From Agelaius tricolor (lineage: Eukaryota; Chordata; Aves; Passeriformes; Icteridae), in contig JALJCS010000010.1 of the NCBI GenBank assembly GCA_023055355.1, positions 24,753,001-24,817,000 of the forward strand: a stretch of DNA of 64,000 bases. Reading direction: 5' to 3'. Both the position numbers and the translations under genes were made by a program. Every line of letters starts with the position of its first letter. Within the stretch, counting starts at the first letter, position 1. The notes beneath the pieces are model-generated. The model was not told the origin of the DNA. It made no database searches and worked only from the letters and a program-made list of their open reading frames with translations. Positions 1-12,000 of the stretch are shown piece after piece.

Positions 1-3000
1 GGGATGTGCCTGCATTAGCAGTGCCAGCAGCAGCCTGACACACAGAATGGCCTCCCCACCATTCCAGCAGCACCCTGGGCTGGTCCCCAGCACATCTCTG
101 GCTAAGAAGTGCAGATTATTGCTGCCTAGAGTTAGACATTTCAAGAATCTGGGAGTTAGATGGAAAAGTCAGGAGAAAAGGACGTGTTTGAACAGCATTT
201 TGGACAATGAAGTAGTCTGGTCCAAGAGGATTTGCGGATATTCCTGGAAAACATATAATGGAGATCAGATTCCCTGTACTCCTGTTACCTGCTCGCCCAG
301 CTTTCAGCTGCAGCACCCTGCCCAGGGCAGGGATGTGCACAGCACCTCACAGAGCACAGCCCACCCCAGCTGGCTGCATCACACTGCAAAGTGAGAGCCA
401 AACTCCTCAGCACTCAACACAGGAATTTGCTGGAGCTCCCCTCTGCCTCACTGGTTAGTTGGAGAGGAGAGCATGTCACCCCTCAGAGCCATGCCTAAAT
501 CCTCCCTTGCACCATGAACCATTTGCAGACAGGTTTTAACCTCCTGCTCCCCAGGGCTGCAGCCATTTCCAAAGCCAGGTATGCAAGCAAACAGGCTTGG
601 TACTGGCAAGAGCAAGTGTCACTTGCCCAGCCTGCTCTCCTCCTTCACCTGGCTCATGAGCAAGTACCAGCACTTGGACTGTGATGGCAGCACACTCCTT
701 ATCCAGCCTGGGCATCCCACAGCACATCCGACAGGCACAATAAGTAGCAAGAAAACATGAAACTGCATCTTTAATTTTGAGCAGCCTAACCTTGCCACAT
801 TCACCAGTATCTTTGTCTTGAGAGGTGAGCATTGCCTGCATCATTCCTTCCTTCCCTCTGTCTTGGAGCTAATTCTGCTTTTCTCCCTCACCCTCCCTAC
901 CCCCCATTCTTCTTTAACTTCCAGTATTTCTTGTGACAGGAAATTGTGAACACTCTTAAACCCTGTTCCCTCCTCCAAAACAGAGAAATTGTAATAAATG
1001 AGTGTAAATTAGCAGGCTTGGCTAGCATCTAAGTTTCTCAAAAGAGTAATACATACATGAGTGTTCAGTAAAACAGCTCCACAAAGTCACTCATAACTGA
1101 AAGGCAGAGCACTTGCAAGTCATGCCTTGAAACCACAGCCCAAACACTCCCAGCATCCCTGTAAAAACAACTTGGAGCCTATCCTAAAACCAGTGGCCAG
1201 GAGGTTTGTGTTTGTCCAAGATGAACAAACAAATTACTGGAGAAATGAGAAATAAAAATCACTGCAGGGACTGGGGCATAACTCATGACACAGCACATCT
1301 GTCCACTTGCTACGGAAACTATGTTTGGCAAGTATCAGGTGTCTGAATTTCTGCTTACGTACATCTCCCTGGACAGCAGTGTATTAATAACACAGGCAGC
1401 CTAAAAACAGAAGCTATCACCAAGAAAAGCTGCCTTCTGCCGAGAGCTCCTTGCTCTAGCCTGGGTATTGTTGTCTTTTCCTCAAACAACGCAGAATTTT
1501 GCTTCCTTGCTGTTCAGAGTTGCCATCTAAGCTGATCTCAATTGAAGGAAGATGAACAAACAAAAGGAAGGGAAAGGAAAATTACAGCAGGAAGCAACCC
1601 TTATTGTGAGCAGTTTTCTTGAACGTCTTCCCATCAAGGCTCACACTGCTATGTGACTCTGGAGAGCCAGCAGCAGCCAGGGGTTTAGCTTAAAGGCACA
1701 AACCTTTCCAAGAGACCTTCAGAAGCCAAAATCCTTCATGCAGGGGACATGCAGGAGCTCATGCAGCCAGACAGGACAGCCCTGGCACTGCAAGCAGCAT
1801 GAGAAGCTGAGTCAAACATGGAAGAAAGCAGCAAGTGAACACAGGCAGGGGCAGAACACTGGGCACAGAGGAGCACAGCAACAGAAGCAGAGTGGGAAGA
1901 AACCAACTCCACGTTCAAAACGCAGGCCAAGGCATTGGAATGGGAAGCACAGGAATAGAGATGCTCAGGCTTTAGGGAATGTGGAACTGCACCAGAGAAG
2001 TTACTCTGGATAAACTAAGTTTTCTAAAGAGCAGCTTTAACTCGGCAGCCTAGGAAGGAGCACTTGTGGCAGCAACACAGAAATGGGCATTTTTGGTTAA
2101 GATCAGTATCAGGTTTCTCATGTATCCTCAAGCCGTGTTAGAGACGAGTCACACCAGTGCAGGCACTCACTGGCAGGAGAGGCTTTCCTCACAAACGCGC
2201 GTTGTTTCCCAGGAAGCCTCGTGCTGCGGCAGGGCCACACAGCAGCGCCGTGCTGCCCCCCGGTGTCAGCAGATTCAGCTCCCAGCAGGAGGAACGCAGC
2301 CACATTTCTAGCTCATCCCGACTCAACAGCCATCTTTATGTGCCCGACACAAAGTCGGGAACAGGGATTTCAAAAGAAAACCGTCTATTCTGGGCAGATG
2401 CATTTTGCTTCTTTTCTGCTGCTCTCTGCTGTATGATGTCAAGGTAGAAGTTTTTCACAGGTGCACATCAGATACAGATAAGCAATTTCTGCTAACCACT
2501 GTGGTGGTCATGTATCTCAAACCTCAACTCAGTGCCTATTTCTCACAGGTCTGGGGTACAAGCATTGCCTGTTTCCCATCAAACAAGGCACAGGGAAGGA
2601 AGCCTGAAGATGATCACAGCAACACTTCCATTGAAAGGCAAGGACTGTCTGTGAGCGCTGGGCTGGTGAAGAGATTCCCCTGGCCTGCCCAAGGTGACAA
2701 GCATTTGATACAAAGATGCAGTCATCTAAGTGGCTTCCTCAAGAAAGGAGAATGATCTAATCTGAGTCATCTAGACAATGTCATTATGATCTCAGGATTA
2801 TTCCAGTGATCAGGCCAGATAGATCAGAATCAGCAAGGCCAATGGTTTAGATTAATCTTTCTCTGCCAGGACTTCAATTAAAGTAGCCAAGAAATTAGTG
2901 CCAGACACCTACCTAGCTGGTTATTATCACCTGGGCTTTCCTCTAAAATCACCAGCTAAGCCTGACCAGAAGCCAACAGCATTAGTGTTTAAGATAACAA

Positions 3001-3470
3001 AAGATGAAGGCTAAATATGTGCACAGAACCCAATCTGGGATTTCTACACATCTCAGACTTGCATTAAAATCCAAATTCTAACTGCACAAACTGCCTGTTC
3101 AAGCAGGACTAGATATCTGCTATCTGCAATGACAAGCTAGTTGGAACAAGAATGAATCTTAATGCATTACAAAAAGCTACACTCAATTCTCTGAGCTCAT
3201 ACGACTGCTGACAAAAACATTCCTTTGCACTCCTGGTTATTACGATATTTCAACGTGCTTATCACCTCCTGAAGCAGAAGACACTGTTGGTTTCATGCAA
3301 GCAGTGAAACTAAAATGCAGTGACAAAGGACAACAGAACTGCCAGTAGAACTCAGACTGCTCTGATTATTGGTGCATCTTCTCAACAGCCTCCATCGGTG
3401 CAAATATATGAGAACTTTCACAAAACACAGACATTCAGTTAAACAGAAGAACCATTACCAAGAGCAAAGA
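1..3470. other. Intergenic sequence downstream of NIFK
   Basis: I see no supported gene here. Open frames are short, overlap on both strands and lack convincing splice contexts or recognisable domains. A patch at about 2,130-2,300 is richer in CpG than its surroundings, but it is too short and too poor in promoter motifs to call an island. The stretch lies past the 3' end of NIFK. Confidence 0.6.
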
Positions 3471-3474
3471 AAGT

Positions 3475-3856
3475 TGAAAAATGGTAATTTCTTTAATAAC
3501 CTGTAATTAATTATAAATTTAAGACACAGTTGCTTGCATTAGCAAACTCTGAATGGACAGCCTCACATTTTCTTTCCAAACAGTGAGCACTAGACAAGAG
3601 TTATAAAATTAACTGAAGATTCTGGACTACTGTTGCTGTGTCACAGCACGGGCACTTGTGAGCACAAAGTCAAGGATATCTTCATATGTCCCTTGATGGC
3701 TAAACCACAGGGACAGGATTTGTGAACAGAGTCCTTGCCTAAGAAAGCCTGAAACAGTCTAGGCAGGATGAACCAAGCCAGGGCAGGAGACCCAGTAGAA
3801 GCTCCACCTCGAAAGTTTTTAAAGTTGAGAAAAATATGGCTACAGGCATAAAAATT
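3475..3856 (-). other. NIFK: Probable NIFK 3' UTR with candidate poly(A) signal
   Basis: Past the NIFK stop codon on the minus strand no further open frame continues. An ATTAAA hexamer, a common variant poly(A) signal, lies at 3492-3497 on the minus strand in an AT-rich context, which suggests a 3' UTR of about 0.4 kb. I did not find a canonical AATAAA in this interval, so the exact end is inferred. Confidence 0.4.
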
Positions 3857-6800
3857 TTAAGTCTGTTTCTGTTTCTTCAGGTTTGGCCTTCGCCTTGGCT
3901 GCTTCTTTGGTCTCTGCACAGCGTTCTTACCACTGGCAGAGGGAAGCCTGAGAGTTACTTCATCGTCCTCTGTGTCATCATCCATCCGAGCAGCTTTCCG
4001 GCACTCGAGCACTGCTGGAGTACACACTGGAGTAGGATCCTGAAGAGATCAGAAAAACGGGATTCATAGCAAAGCCATCTGCCAGAAAAAGCTGTCCCTG
4101 CCCCTGTGGTACCACAAGACACCTCAGTCCAGCTCTCCCTCAGAAAATTGTTTACATTTTATAACTAGCTACTTTGGTAGACATTATTTCTTTGGACAGA
4201 AGCGTCACCTTCAAAGAAGTGTATGTGAAAGGCAAATGGAAATTAATTCACATTTTTTAACGTGTTGTTATGCACATTTGCTTTCTAAACTTTGTATTTC
4301 CTGACTCAAAGCATCACTAAAGTCAAGTGGAACATAATCAGGGCAACGAGGCAGGGGTTGAGGGAGTATATTTGAGACTGGCATACAGAAATGCCACATT
4401 CAACTTAACAACAGAGCTAAAACACCCCAACTTTATTACATCAGTTATCCCTCAGAACTCAGTTGACAGAATGTATTAGTTATCCTGTCTTCCTCACAAC
4501 CAGCCATGCCCCAATTATCACAAGTAAACCCAGTAATAATAAAAATCCCCAAACACTCACTCCCCCAACTCATAACAATGATGAAACAGAACAGAAATGT
4601 TAACGTCTTACAGACTTTTTAGACTGCCAATATCCCAAATCTCAGTCCTGATGACCTGAACTTCCCTTTCATCCTACTGCTACTTTTACCTGGCATTTGT
4701 TTCCAAAACACCAAATACTGTGCCTGGAGAGCACAGGGTAGGAGGGACAGTACAGACGGAAATTGGGACAGACAGCACTAGACTGTATCAACAATTCAAC
4801 TCCCTGTTTATCAAAACAGGCAGGCATTGAAACATGGTCCAACAGAAGGACTCCACCAAGGAGATCATGTCATCCCAGGGTAAAGCACAGGTGCAGGGGG
4901 TGTACAGGTGCCCCAGCACCCTGCAGTACCACAGCCTCAAGGGAGTGCTGAACAGCAGAGGCTGACAGCACTGAGGGACAGGCACTGCTGGTTACAGCGT
5001 GCTGAGCAGAAGCCTTTGCTGCTCCATACTCTCACAGGAGAAGGAACCATGAGGATTCTGTCACGCTCCTCAGTTCAAGAGTGTAAACACATCTCAAAGG
5101 AGCTACTTCTGGCGCAAACATCTCTCAGGCAAACAACGTTATGGGTTTTTGTGTGTTGAAATCAGTATTAAGGTGCTAGCAGAAGACTTCAAACATCTGC
5201 CCCAATGTGAATGGTGGTACTGGTCAGCAGCAGGACTGGTCTGTCTTACCTGGCTGCTCAAAGAAACGTTCAGTTTTGATTTCTTGGATGTTTTAACTTT
5301 CTTTCTCTTTTTGGAAAGCGCCTGTGCAGCCTAGGAAGAAAGACAGATCAGGTGGATCACTACACATTTGTGTGAAGACGCAGTCACTTAACAGTTCATA
5401 GATTTGTTTTATAACGACAAAGTCTTTGTTACAGCAAATAGGTTTAAAATAATAAGCTGACTGACACAGAGGTGATCTGGTTTGAACAAAACCACCAAAA
5501 GCAACACAAGAAAATGTGCTACTCTGCATTTTTAGAACATTCCATGTTAAACAGCATTAACTGCTCACAACTCAAGTACTTGACGGAAGCACTCCGCAGA
5601 GGAGGAACATACAAGGGCTGTGGATGGAAGTTCTGGCCTTGGGACCTGCCTTCAAGCCCCCACTCTGCTAAAGCCCCTCTGCTCTTTGGTGATCTGTGCT
5701 CCAGTATTAAACCACAGAATATCCAACTGCTTGTACCAACAGAACAAAAGGAACATCTGCCCTTTGCTGTTACCTATTACTTCTTTACAAGTAAACACGC
5801 AGGCACATGGAGTGCAGCCCAGCAACAGCATTGAATTCCTGGTGCTTCCATACAGTTCCTAACACAAGTGAGCCTCCCTGGGGCTCCGTCTCTTTTGCCA
5901 GTTCCACATAAAACACATAATTTCCATGCATTCAGCACAACTCTAGAAACACATCTTGCTTAACAACCTCACTGAAGCAATGCCAAACTTACAAATCCTG
6001 GGAAGTCATAGTCCAGCCCCTTTTCAGCCAGCTTCTTCCGTAAGAGCCTCTCCTTCCGCAGCAGGCGCTGGGTCATCCTGGCCTTCTCCAGCAGGGAGCG
6101 CACGCGGTTGTAGCGCCGCACGGCCGGCTGGGAGGGCTGCCGAAAGATCCTGTCACAGCCTTTGAACAGGCTCTCGTGGACCTTCTCGGGAGGCACAAAC
6201 TGACCTGCACCAAGCACAGCACATGGGTTACAGCAGGGCTCCCCTTCCTGCCAAGGGCACTCACACAGCACAGCCCACGGCCACAACGCCACGCTGCTCA
6301 GCGAGTCAGGAACAAGAAACAGTCACTGCACCCTCAGCCAGCCAGAGAAATGGGTGGGTGTGTAGGGGGATAGAATATAAGAAAATAAAGATAGTGTAAT
6401 AGTAATCTCACCCCTAAGGAGTTGCAGCTGGGCCAATTATTAAAGATTAGGAACAGGCCTGACTTTAACAGGCCACAGCTGTAACCAATGAGAAGAAGAT
6501 GCTATAGAAGAGTAGGGTGGCTGGTTGAGAAGGAACTGGAGTCAGTTGGCTGCTTTAGGAAGAAGAAAGAGTCAGTGCTCTGGGGAGCTGCCCATGAGAA
6601 ACAGCAGGAAGGTATGAAACTTTTATGATAAGGAGACAACAGTATGGAACTCTTGTGATAAGATGACAATGTGGGTGGGTGGATGGATGGATAAAATGCT
6701 TTAACAGTTTCATCCAAAAAGAGCAGACAAAATTGTTTTACAACATGTCAACTCATAATCCTTTACAAAGAAAGTTTTACTGTTACCATGACTGAGAAAC

Positions 6801-8312
6801 TCAGATTTCAACAATCTTTTACTCAAAACCTCCTTTTGTTCAACCTTACAGACAACAACTGCAGCAGTTACAAATGCCAAGGAGGTTCCACGTGAAAGGA
6901 ACTATCCCTACAGCAACCCCAACTTTGTCCTGAGATTTCATGTTACACAGTCACTAGGAGCAACATCAGCCCAGGGGAAAAACCAGCACTAGTGACCAAA
7001 AGCCTGCTGAGCATGTTCTTTTACATGTAATGAAAATCTTTACACATGATGAAAAGGTCAGCCCCATAGAAAATACTTCTGGGACAAAACTTCATTAAAA
7101 AACCCCTAAGAGTCTATACCTGGTTGAAAATGATAACTGAAATAACCACAAGTTTCCTTTGCATCTAGAGGACATACACTGCACCTTATACTTACACTTC
7201 AGCAGTCTCTCAGAGAACAGGTAGTTATTCATTGTGTCTGCAACAATCTTGGCCACATCATCAGACTCAAACTCCATAAATGCATAGCCTTTGCTGGCTC
7301 CAGTCTGTGAGTGAAAAGTGAGAAACATCAAACAGTGCTTTGGTACCTGAAGGGCTCTACTAAAATTATTTTATTCTCTAAAGTCATAGCCCATTCTCAG
7401 CAAATGATAACCAATTTCACAAAGGTCACTAAAATTGTGAAAAACACAATTTAGACCTAAAAGACAAATTTAGTGCTAAATTGGCATGACGTTATTTGTA
7501 AAATACATATTTGCACACAAAAGAAACTGCTCATAGGTATCTACTTGCTAAAAAACCCGGAGCTGCCCTACATTGCTGCGGTTCCACTGTTCCATGCTTA
7601 TACAGTAATCTTAAAATGTAACAGCAAACCCAGAAGTGAGAAAAAAATAGATTTATCAAACACAACAAGTAAGTTAAAACAGAATTGTGGCACTTCAGTT
7701 GTACCTTGAACTGGTGCATTCTGGTATTTCCCACTGGAGTGAATTTACTCACGGAAAAAAGGACCACAAGAGCCGTGCCCCAGCCGCCGCCTCGCCGTCG
7801 GGGACAGACCCGGGCCCTGCCGCTCCCACGAGGGGCTCCCGAGGGCCCCAGGGCGCAGCGGCCTCTGCGCGTTCCGAGGGCCATCGCTGGGCACGGGGGG
7901 AGCTCCAGCGGTCACGGAGACTGCCCGGCCCGGCCTCAGGCGCTCGGCCACATCACGGCACCGCACGGGCCGCTACTCACCTTCTTACTCCGGGAGAGCC
8001 GCAGCCGCGTCACCGTGCCGAACTGCCCGAAGTACTCGCGGAGCTGCGGCTCGCAGAGGCCCCGCGGGAGATGCCCCACGAACACCACGCCGGGCGTCAG
8101 CTCCTCCTGCGAGCACAGAGACCGCGTCAGCCCGGGCCGGGACTCGCCAGGCCCGGGCCCCCGCCCCGCCGGGCCGCCCCGCTCACCTTGGCCGTCCGCT
8201 TGGTGCGGGCCCGCTGCACTTTCTGCTGGAACTGGCGCTGCAGCCGCGGCTCCAGCGCCAGGAGCGGCGCCGCCTTCACGGCCGTAGCAGACGCGGGCAC
8301 CTCCGCCGCCAT
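3857..8312 (-). CDS. NIFK: NIFK, nucleolar protein interacting with the FHA domain of Ki-67 (six coding exons, 278 aa)
   Basis: This is a nucleolar RNA-binding protein that in mammals binds the Ki-67 FHA domain through a phosphorylated C-terminal segment and contributes to pre-rRNA processing. Coding exons in transcript order are 8187-8312, 7981-8106, 7196-7304, 5993-6204, 5250-5330 and 3857-4039. All have AG/GT borders and consistent phases (0, 0, 1, 0, 0), giving 278 residues against 293 in human. An RRM spans about residues 48-125, with RNP2-like VFVGHL (50-55) and RNP1 KGYAFMEF (89-96). The conserved PPEKVH block and the basic segment [16 protein letters not shown] follow in exon 4. Exon 5 is lysine-rich. 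Exon 6 carries PTPVCTP, the Ki-67 FHA ligand core of the human protein, then an acidic run and a basic tail. The start codon opens a 42-codon exon inside the CpG island. The protein is shorter than human mainly between exon 4 and PTPVCTP. The call rests on remembered human sequence and is close to certain. Confidence 0.95.
6358..6715 (+). repeat. LTR-like element in NIFK intron 3, probably a solo LTR
   Basis: This block differs in texture from the flanking intron. On the plus strand, antisense to NIFK, it has LTR-like order: a CCAAT motif (ACCAATGAG near 6484), a TATA-like CTATAGA about 15 bases later, and an A-rich GATAAAATGC signal near the right end (about 6689). Internally it carries an imperfect 30-base tandem duplication and a GGAT-type run. 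From memory it resembles a dispersed passerine LTR family. I see no coding remnant, so it is at most a solo LTR or a non-autonomous relative. The boundaries are approximate, and I could not identify a clean target-site duplication. Confidence 0.5.
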
Positions 8313-9080
8313 GCTGCCTCCGCGCGGCCGCCGGAAGTGCGTCACTGCCCTCGCGCCAGCGACGCGCGCCCAGACGCCGTCTCCCGGCAACAGGGCGGAC
8401 GGGCCCTAGCGCGGCCACACCGGGCCCGGCCCCGCCGCACCGGGAGGGCGGCCTGGGACACGGACACCGCTGGGGCGGCAATTTCCCGCCCTGGGAGCGG
8501 CCAGCTGCCCCCCCCCGGGGCGGTCAGCACTCTCTGGGTACCCTCCCAGCCGCTACCAGCCATTCCTGGCTGCTCAGGCGGTGCGCGGGGCAGCCCGGCG
8601 CGGCGCTGCAGGCGGTGCGGGGGCAGGCGCGCGCCGGCGGCGCGGAAGGCCCCGTGGGCGGGAAGCGGCGGCACCATGTCGGTGAGCGAGATGTTCGCGG
8701 CGCTGCAGGGAGCGCTCGGCCAGGACCAGGACATCCGAGAGGTGCCGGGGCGGGCGGGACAGGAACGGGGACGGGGTGGTGCCGGTGCCGTGGCTCGGCT
8801 GACGGCGCGCTGTGCCCGCAGGAGATCCGGAAGGTGGTGCAGGCGCTGGAGCAGACGGCGCGGGAGATCCTGACACTGCTGCAGGGCGTGCACCAGGGGC
8901 CCGGCTTCCAGCACAGTGAGTCCCGCGCCGCCGCCCCGAGCAGCGGAGAACAGCCGGGGGCGGGAGTGCCCCTCGGAGCACGCAGGTGCCCTGTCCCGGG
9001 GCCCCTTCTCCAGGGTCCAGTCTTTCCCGGGGCCTTCACCGTGGGTTTCCCAGAGGCTGCGGGGAAGAGGAGAGCGCAGC
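7760..9080. promoter_or_regulatory. CpG island over the NIFK/TSN 5' ends
   Basis: GC content and CpG frequency rise sharply at about 7,760 and fall off near 9,080. No other part of the window looks like this. The island covers NIFK exons 1-2 and TSN exons 1-2, as expected for a ubiquitously expressed divergent pair. Many long overlapping open frames here are by-products of high GC and are not genes. Confidence 0.9.
8313..8675. promoter_or_regulatory. Bidirectional promoter between NIFK and TSN
   Basis: Only 363 bp separate the NIFK start codon (minus strand) from the TSN start codon (plus strand). A perfect ETS/GABP-type site CCGGAAGTG sits at 8331-8339, 18 bp from the NIFK start, and is followed by TGCGTCAC, which resembles a CRE/ATF half-site. 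An E2F-like TTTCCCGCC lies at 8482-8490, and a C-run next to GGGGCGG (Sp1-type) lies near 8510-8523. There is no obvious TATA box. This fits a dispersed-start housekeeping promoter. Factor assignments are by motif only. Confidence 0.8.
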
Positions 9081-12000
9081 TGGGAGGTTTCAAGCCAGAC
9101 AAGCAGTAAAGCTGCCGTTCAGCGTTATGGACAGCGTTCTGTCCCTTTCTCCCCTCCCTAGCGGGGTGCTTTTCTGTCTCGGTGCAGAGCAGTGTGTTCT
9201 TTTCCGGGTGTTCATGTCCTGGGCCGCTGAGTTGGCTCTTAGGTCTCCCTGTAAGTGGTTTGCACATAGATTGTGTTATCATCACTTGTTGGGCCCTTGA
9301 TCATCTCATCTCTTCATCCCACAGCCCAAAAAGCTGTGGTCCTGAGCACTGAAAGGGTATTCAGGATGGGCTGGAATGAGGGGAACACACTTCCATCTGG
9401 TTTGTACAAACACATTCTCTCTGTGTGTATAAAATCCCCTAACGCAGCAAAATGTAAAAAGAATTTCCAAGGGCTGAAAGAGCAGGACCTGCCCTTGTTG
9501 TCTGCTTGAGTGACAGCAGGAACTGTTGTGCAGTTTTGGAGGTTTGGGTTGTCATCAGCCTGGTTCCAGGCTTCTCAGGTGTTGGACAGAATGTTTCTGG
9601 GCCAGCCCTTTTCCTCCAGGCCACAAGAGCAGCTCTGCAGGCCTAGGTGTCAGATCTGCTATTTCTGCCCCCTCATTTCTCAGCTTACTGGTGACACTAC
9701 TGGAATAAGCTGAAATGTGTCCCTTAAGAGCTGGATTTTTGCCAGTCAGTTAATGTCTTGTAAGAAGAAGCAACCATTCTGACTTTGCTGGAAACTCTTG
9801 AGAGGAATTTGTGCAGGCCACCCTGTGAAGGGAAACAGAACCAGCCTCCCCAGGTGCTGAGTTACTCCCTTGCAGAGCTGACAGGTTGTTTTCAGCCTGA
9901 TGAGGTTCCCCAGCATGCTGGGGGCTGGGGCTGGAGGCCTGGGCTTCCTCTGGCCTCAGAGAGGGTCTGTGCTCAGCAATGAGCAGCACCTGAGGCTTGA
10001 GCTGTGCAGGCAAGTGCAAGTTCCATCTGCTGGGAAACTGGCAGTGCTGGAAATCAGAGCTGCCGAGTGGTTATTTGCACAAGCTCAATTCTCTAAACTG
10101 GGAAAATCCATGGTCATTCTGGGGGGAACAACTTCAGAGTTGTTGTCAAGCATTTAATTGTAGAGGCCCATGTTCAACTCAGTGTATTTTCACTTGATGT
10201 TTAATTCCTGGAGAGAGCTGGTCCTGGAACTTGAGAAGTCTGAGAAGAGATTTGGAATAGTTAAAGAAAAAAAAAAAAGACAAAACCAACTAAAAAATGG
10301 AAAACCAAAAGAAAATCAAACAAAAAAACCACAAACAAATAAACAATCAGACAAAAACCCCAAAGCCTTATCTTATAATTCTTGCACAAGTAATGCTTAA
10401 TAGGTCAAGAGTTAACTTGTGATAGCAGACCTGTGAATTTGTCATTAAAATTCAGCTCTGTTAGTAAAACCTTGGGATAGTTGGGAGTTTGATGGAGGAC
10501 AGCTTCCCATACCAGCCAGTGGCTTTTAAAATGTCATCTCCCAGAGGCTTCCTTGGCTGCTTGTCCCAGCTGGAGCTGGAGAGCTGCTGGGAAGGCTGGG
10601 CAGGGCAGTGTGTGCTGCACCTGCTGTGGCCTGGTGGCACGCAGGGTGACAGGCAGGGCCAACACAGCCCCAGAGACAACTCTGTCCTTGCTCTTGCAGC
10701 TGCAGAACATCAGTTTGAATCTGGGGTAGTGTGTGTGTGTCACTGGGCATTGTCTGAGCCTTTACAGTAAGGATTGTTTCTTTTTGTCACAGGTGCCTCT
10801 GCAGAACCCAAACCTGAATGTGTTCCTTACTCTTCCCCCAGCCGCACGATGCTCACATGACTGAGGCAGCCCTGTAGCTCTCAGTGAGCTTCACACAGCT
10901 CTTTCATCCTGGCTGCCACATGGAGCACTCCCACATTCTGCTTCCTGAAGCTTTCATTTTTTCCATGTCATTCTTGTCTCTTTTATTTTTTTAAACAGAA
11001 ACAATGTGTTACTAACAGAAGTTTTATAATCACATTTGAGTGACTCCTTGTAGGTGTTGTTTGCTAAAAACCATCACAGCTTTCAGATGCTCTGCACATG
11101 AAGATGCAGGAGGACCTGTCAGGTTGATTTTGTCCTTCCTTGGGCTGTGACCCGGCTGTGTGAGGGGGCTGCAGGGAGGCTGTGGCACTGCAGGCACAGC
11201 GGGGCTGTAACTCTGTCAGCGAACGGGAGGTGGCAGTGCCTGCTGCAGGAACAGGAGATCATTCCTCTGCAGAGCTGTAACACACACTGGGTAGGCTGCA
11301 ACCCAGGCTCTGCAAATACATCGTAAAAAGCAGGAAATGCAGTTTCCTGAAGGGATGTTGCACCTCATGTAGCCAAATTCTGATGGATTAGAAAAAAAAA
11401 ATAGGATAAGATTTTAATATAGAGAAAGAAAAGGTTCTTTTCCTTTGACTTTGAGAGTTGCCTGGCAGCAGTGCTTGGTGTGTGCTTCCTTTGAGGCCAG
11501 CTGCTGTGTGCAGTGCTGTTCCATTGCTTGGGATCTGGCTGTTGCTGGGACATCTTGGCTCAAGTTCAAAACAAAGGCCCAGAGTAGATCAGACAGCCTG
11601 GAATTCCAGAGTCTTTCTGCTTTACCTCTATGGCTCATGGTGTCACCAGGAATACTTCTCAGACTGATTCCAAGTGCCAGTAGCCTATCTTGAACAAGAA
11701 AGAAGTGTTAACAGTGCTGTCTACACAGGGAAACTCTGTTTGCAAACCTCTGCTGCCTGACAAATACCCATTTCCTGAGTGTATTCATTCCTCAAATGCT
11801 GTGCTGTTTCTTTTTCAGTTCCAAAGAAGTGTCAGAAGGCTCGTGAGCACTTTGGTACAGTGAGGACACAGATGGAGTCTCTGAAGACCAAGTTTCCTGC
11901 TGATCAGTATTACAGGTGTGCAGGATCACACACAGATATATATGGGAATTGCTTGGCATTTGGCATCGTTGCTTTGGAATAATAATGTAAAGGTTGATGG

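Noticed and set aside
7687..8409. 240-codon open frame, plus strand
   Set aside because: Antisense to NIFK exons 1-2 in the CpG island. High GC suppresses stop codons.
8524..9285. 253-codon open frame, minus strand, across TSN exons 1-2
   Set aside because: A shadow of the GC-rich CpG island. TSN on the opposite strand explains the sequence fully.
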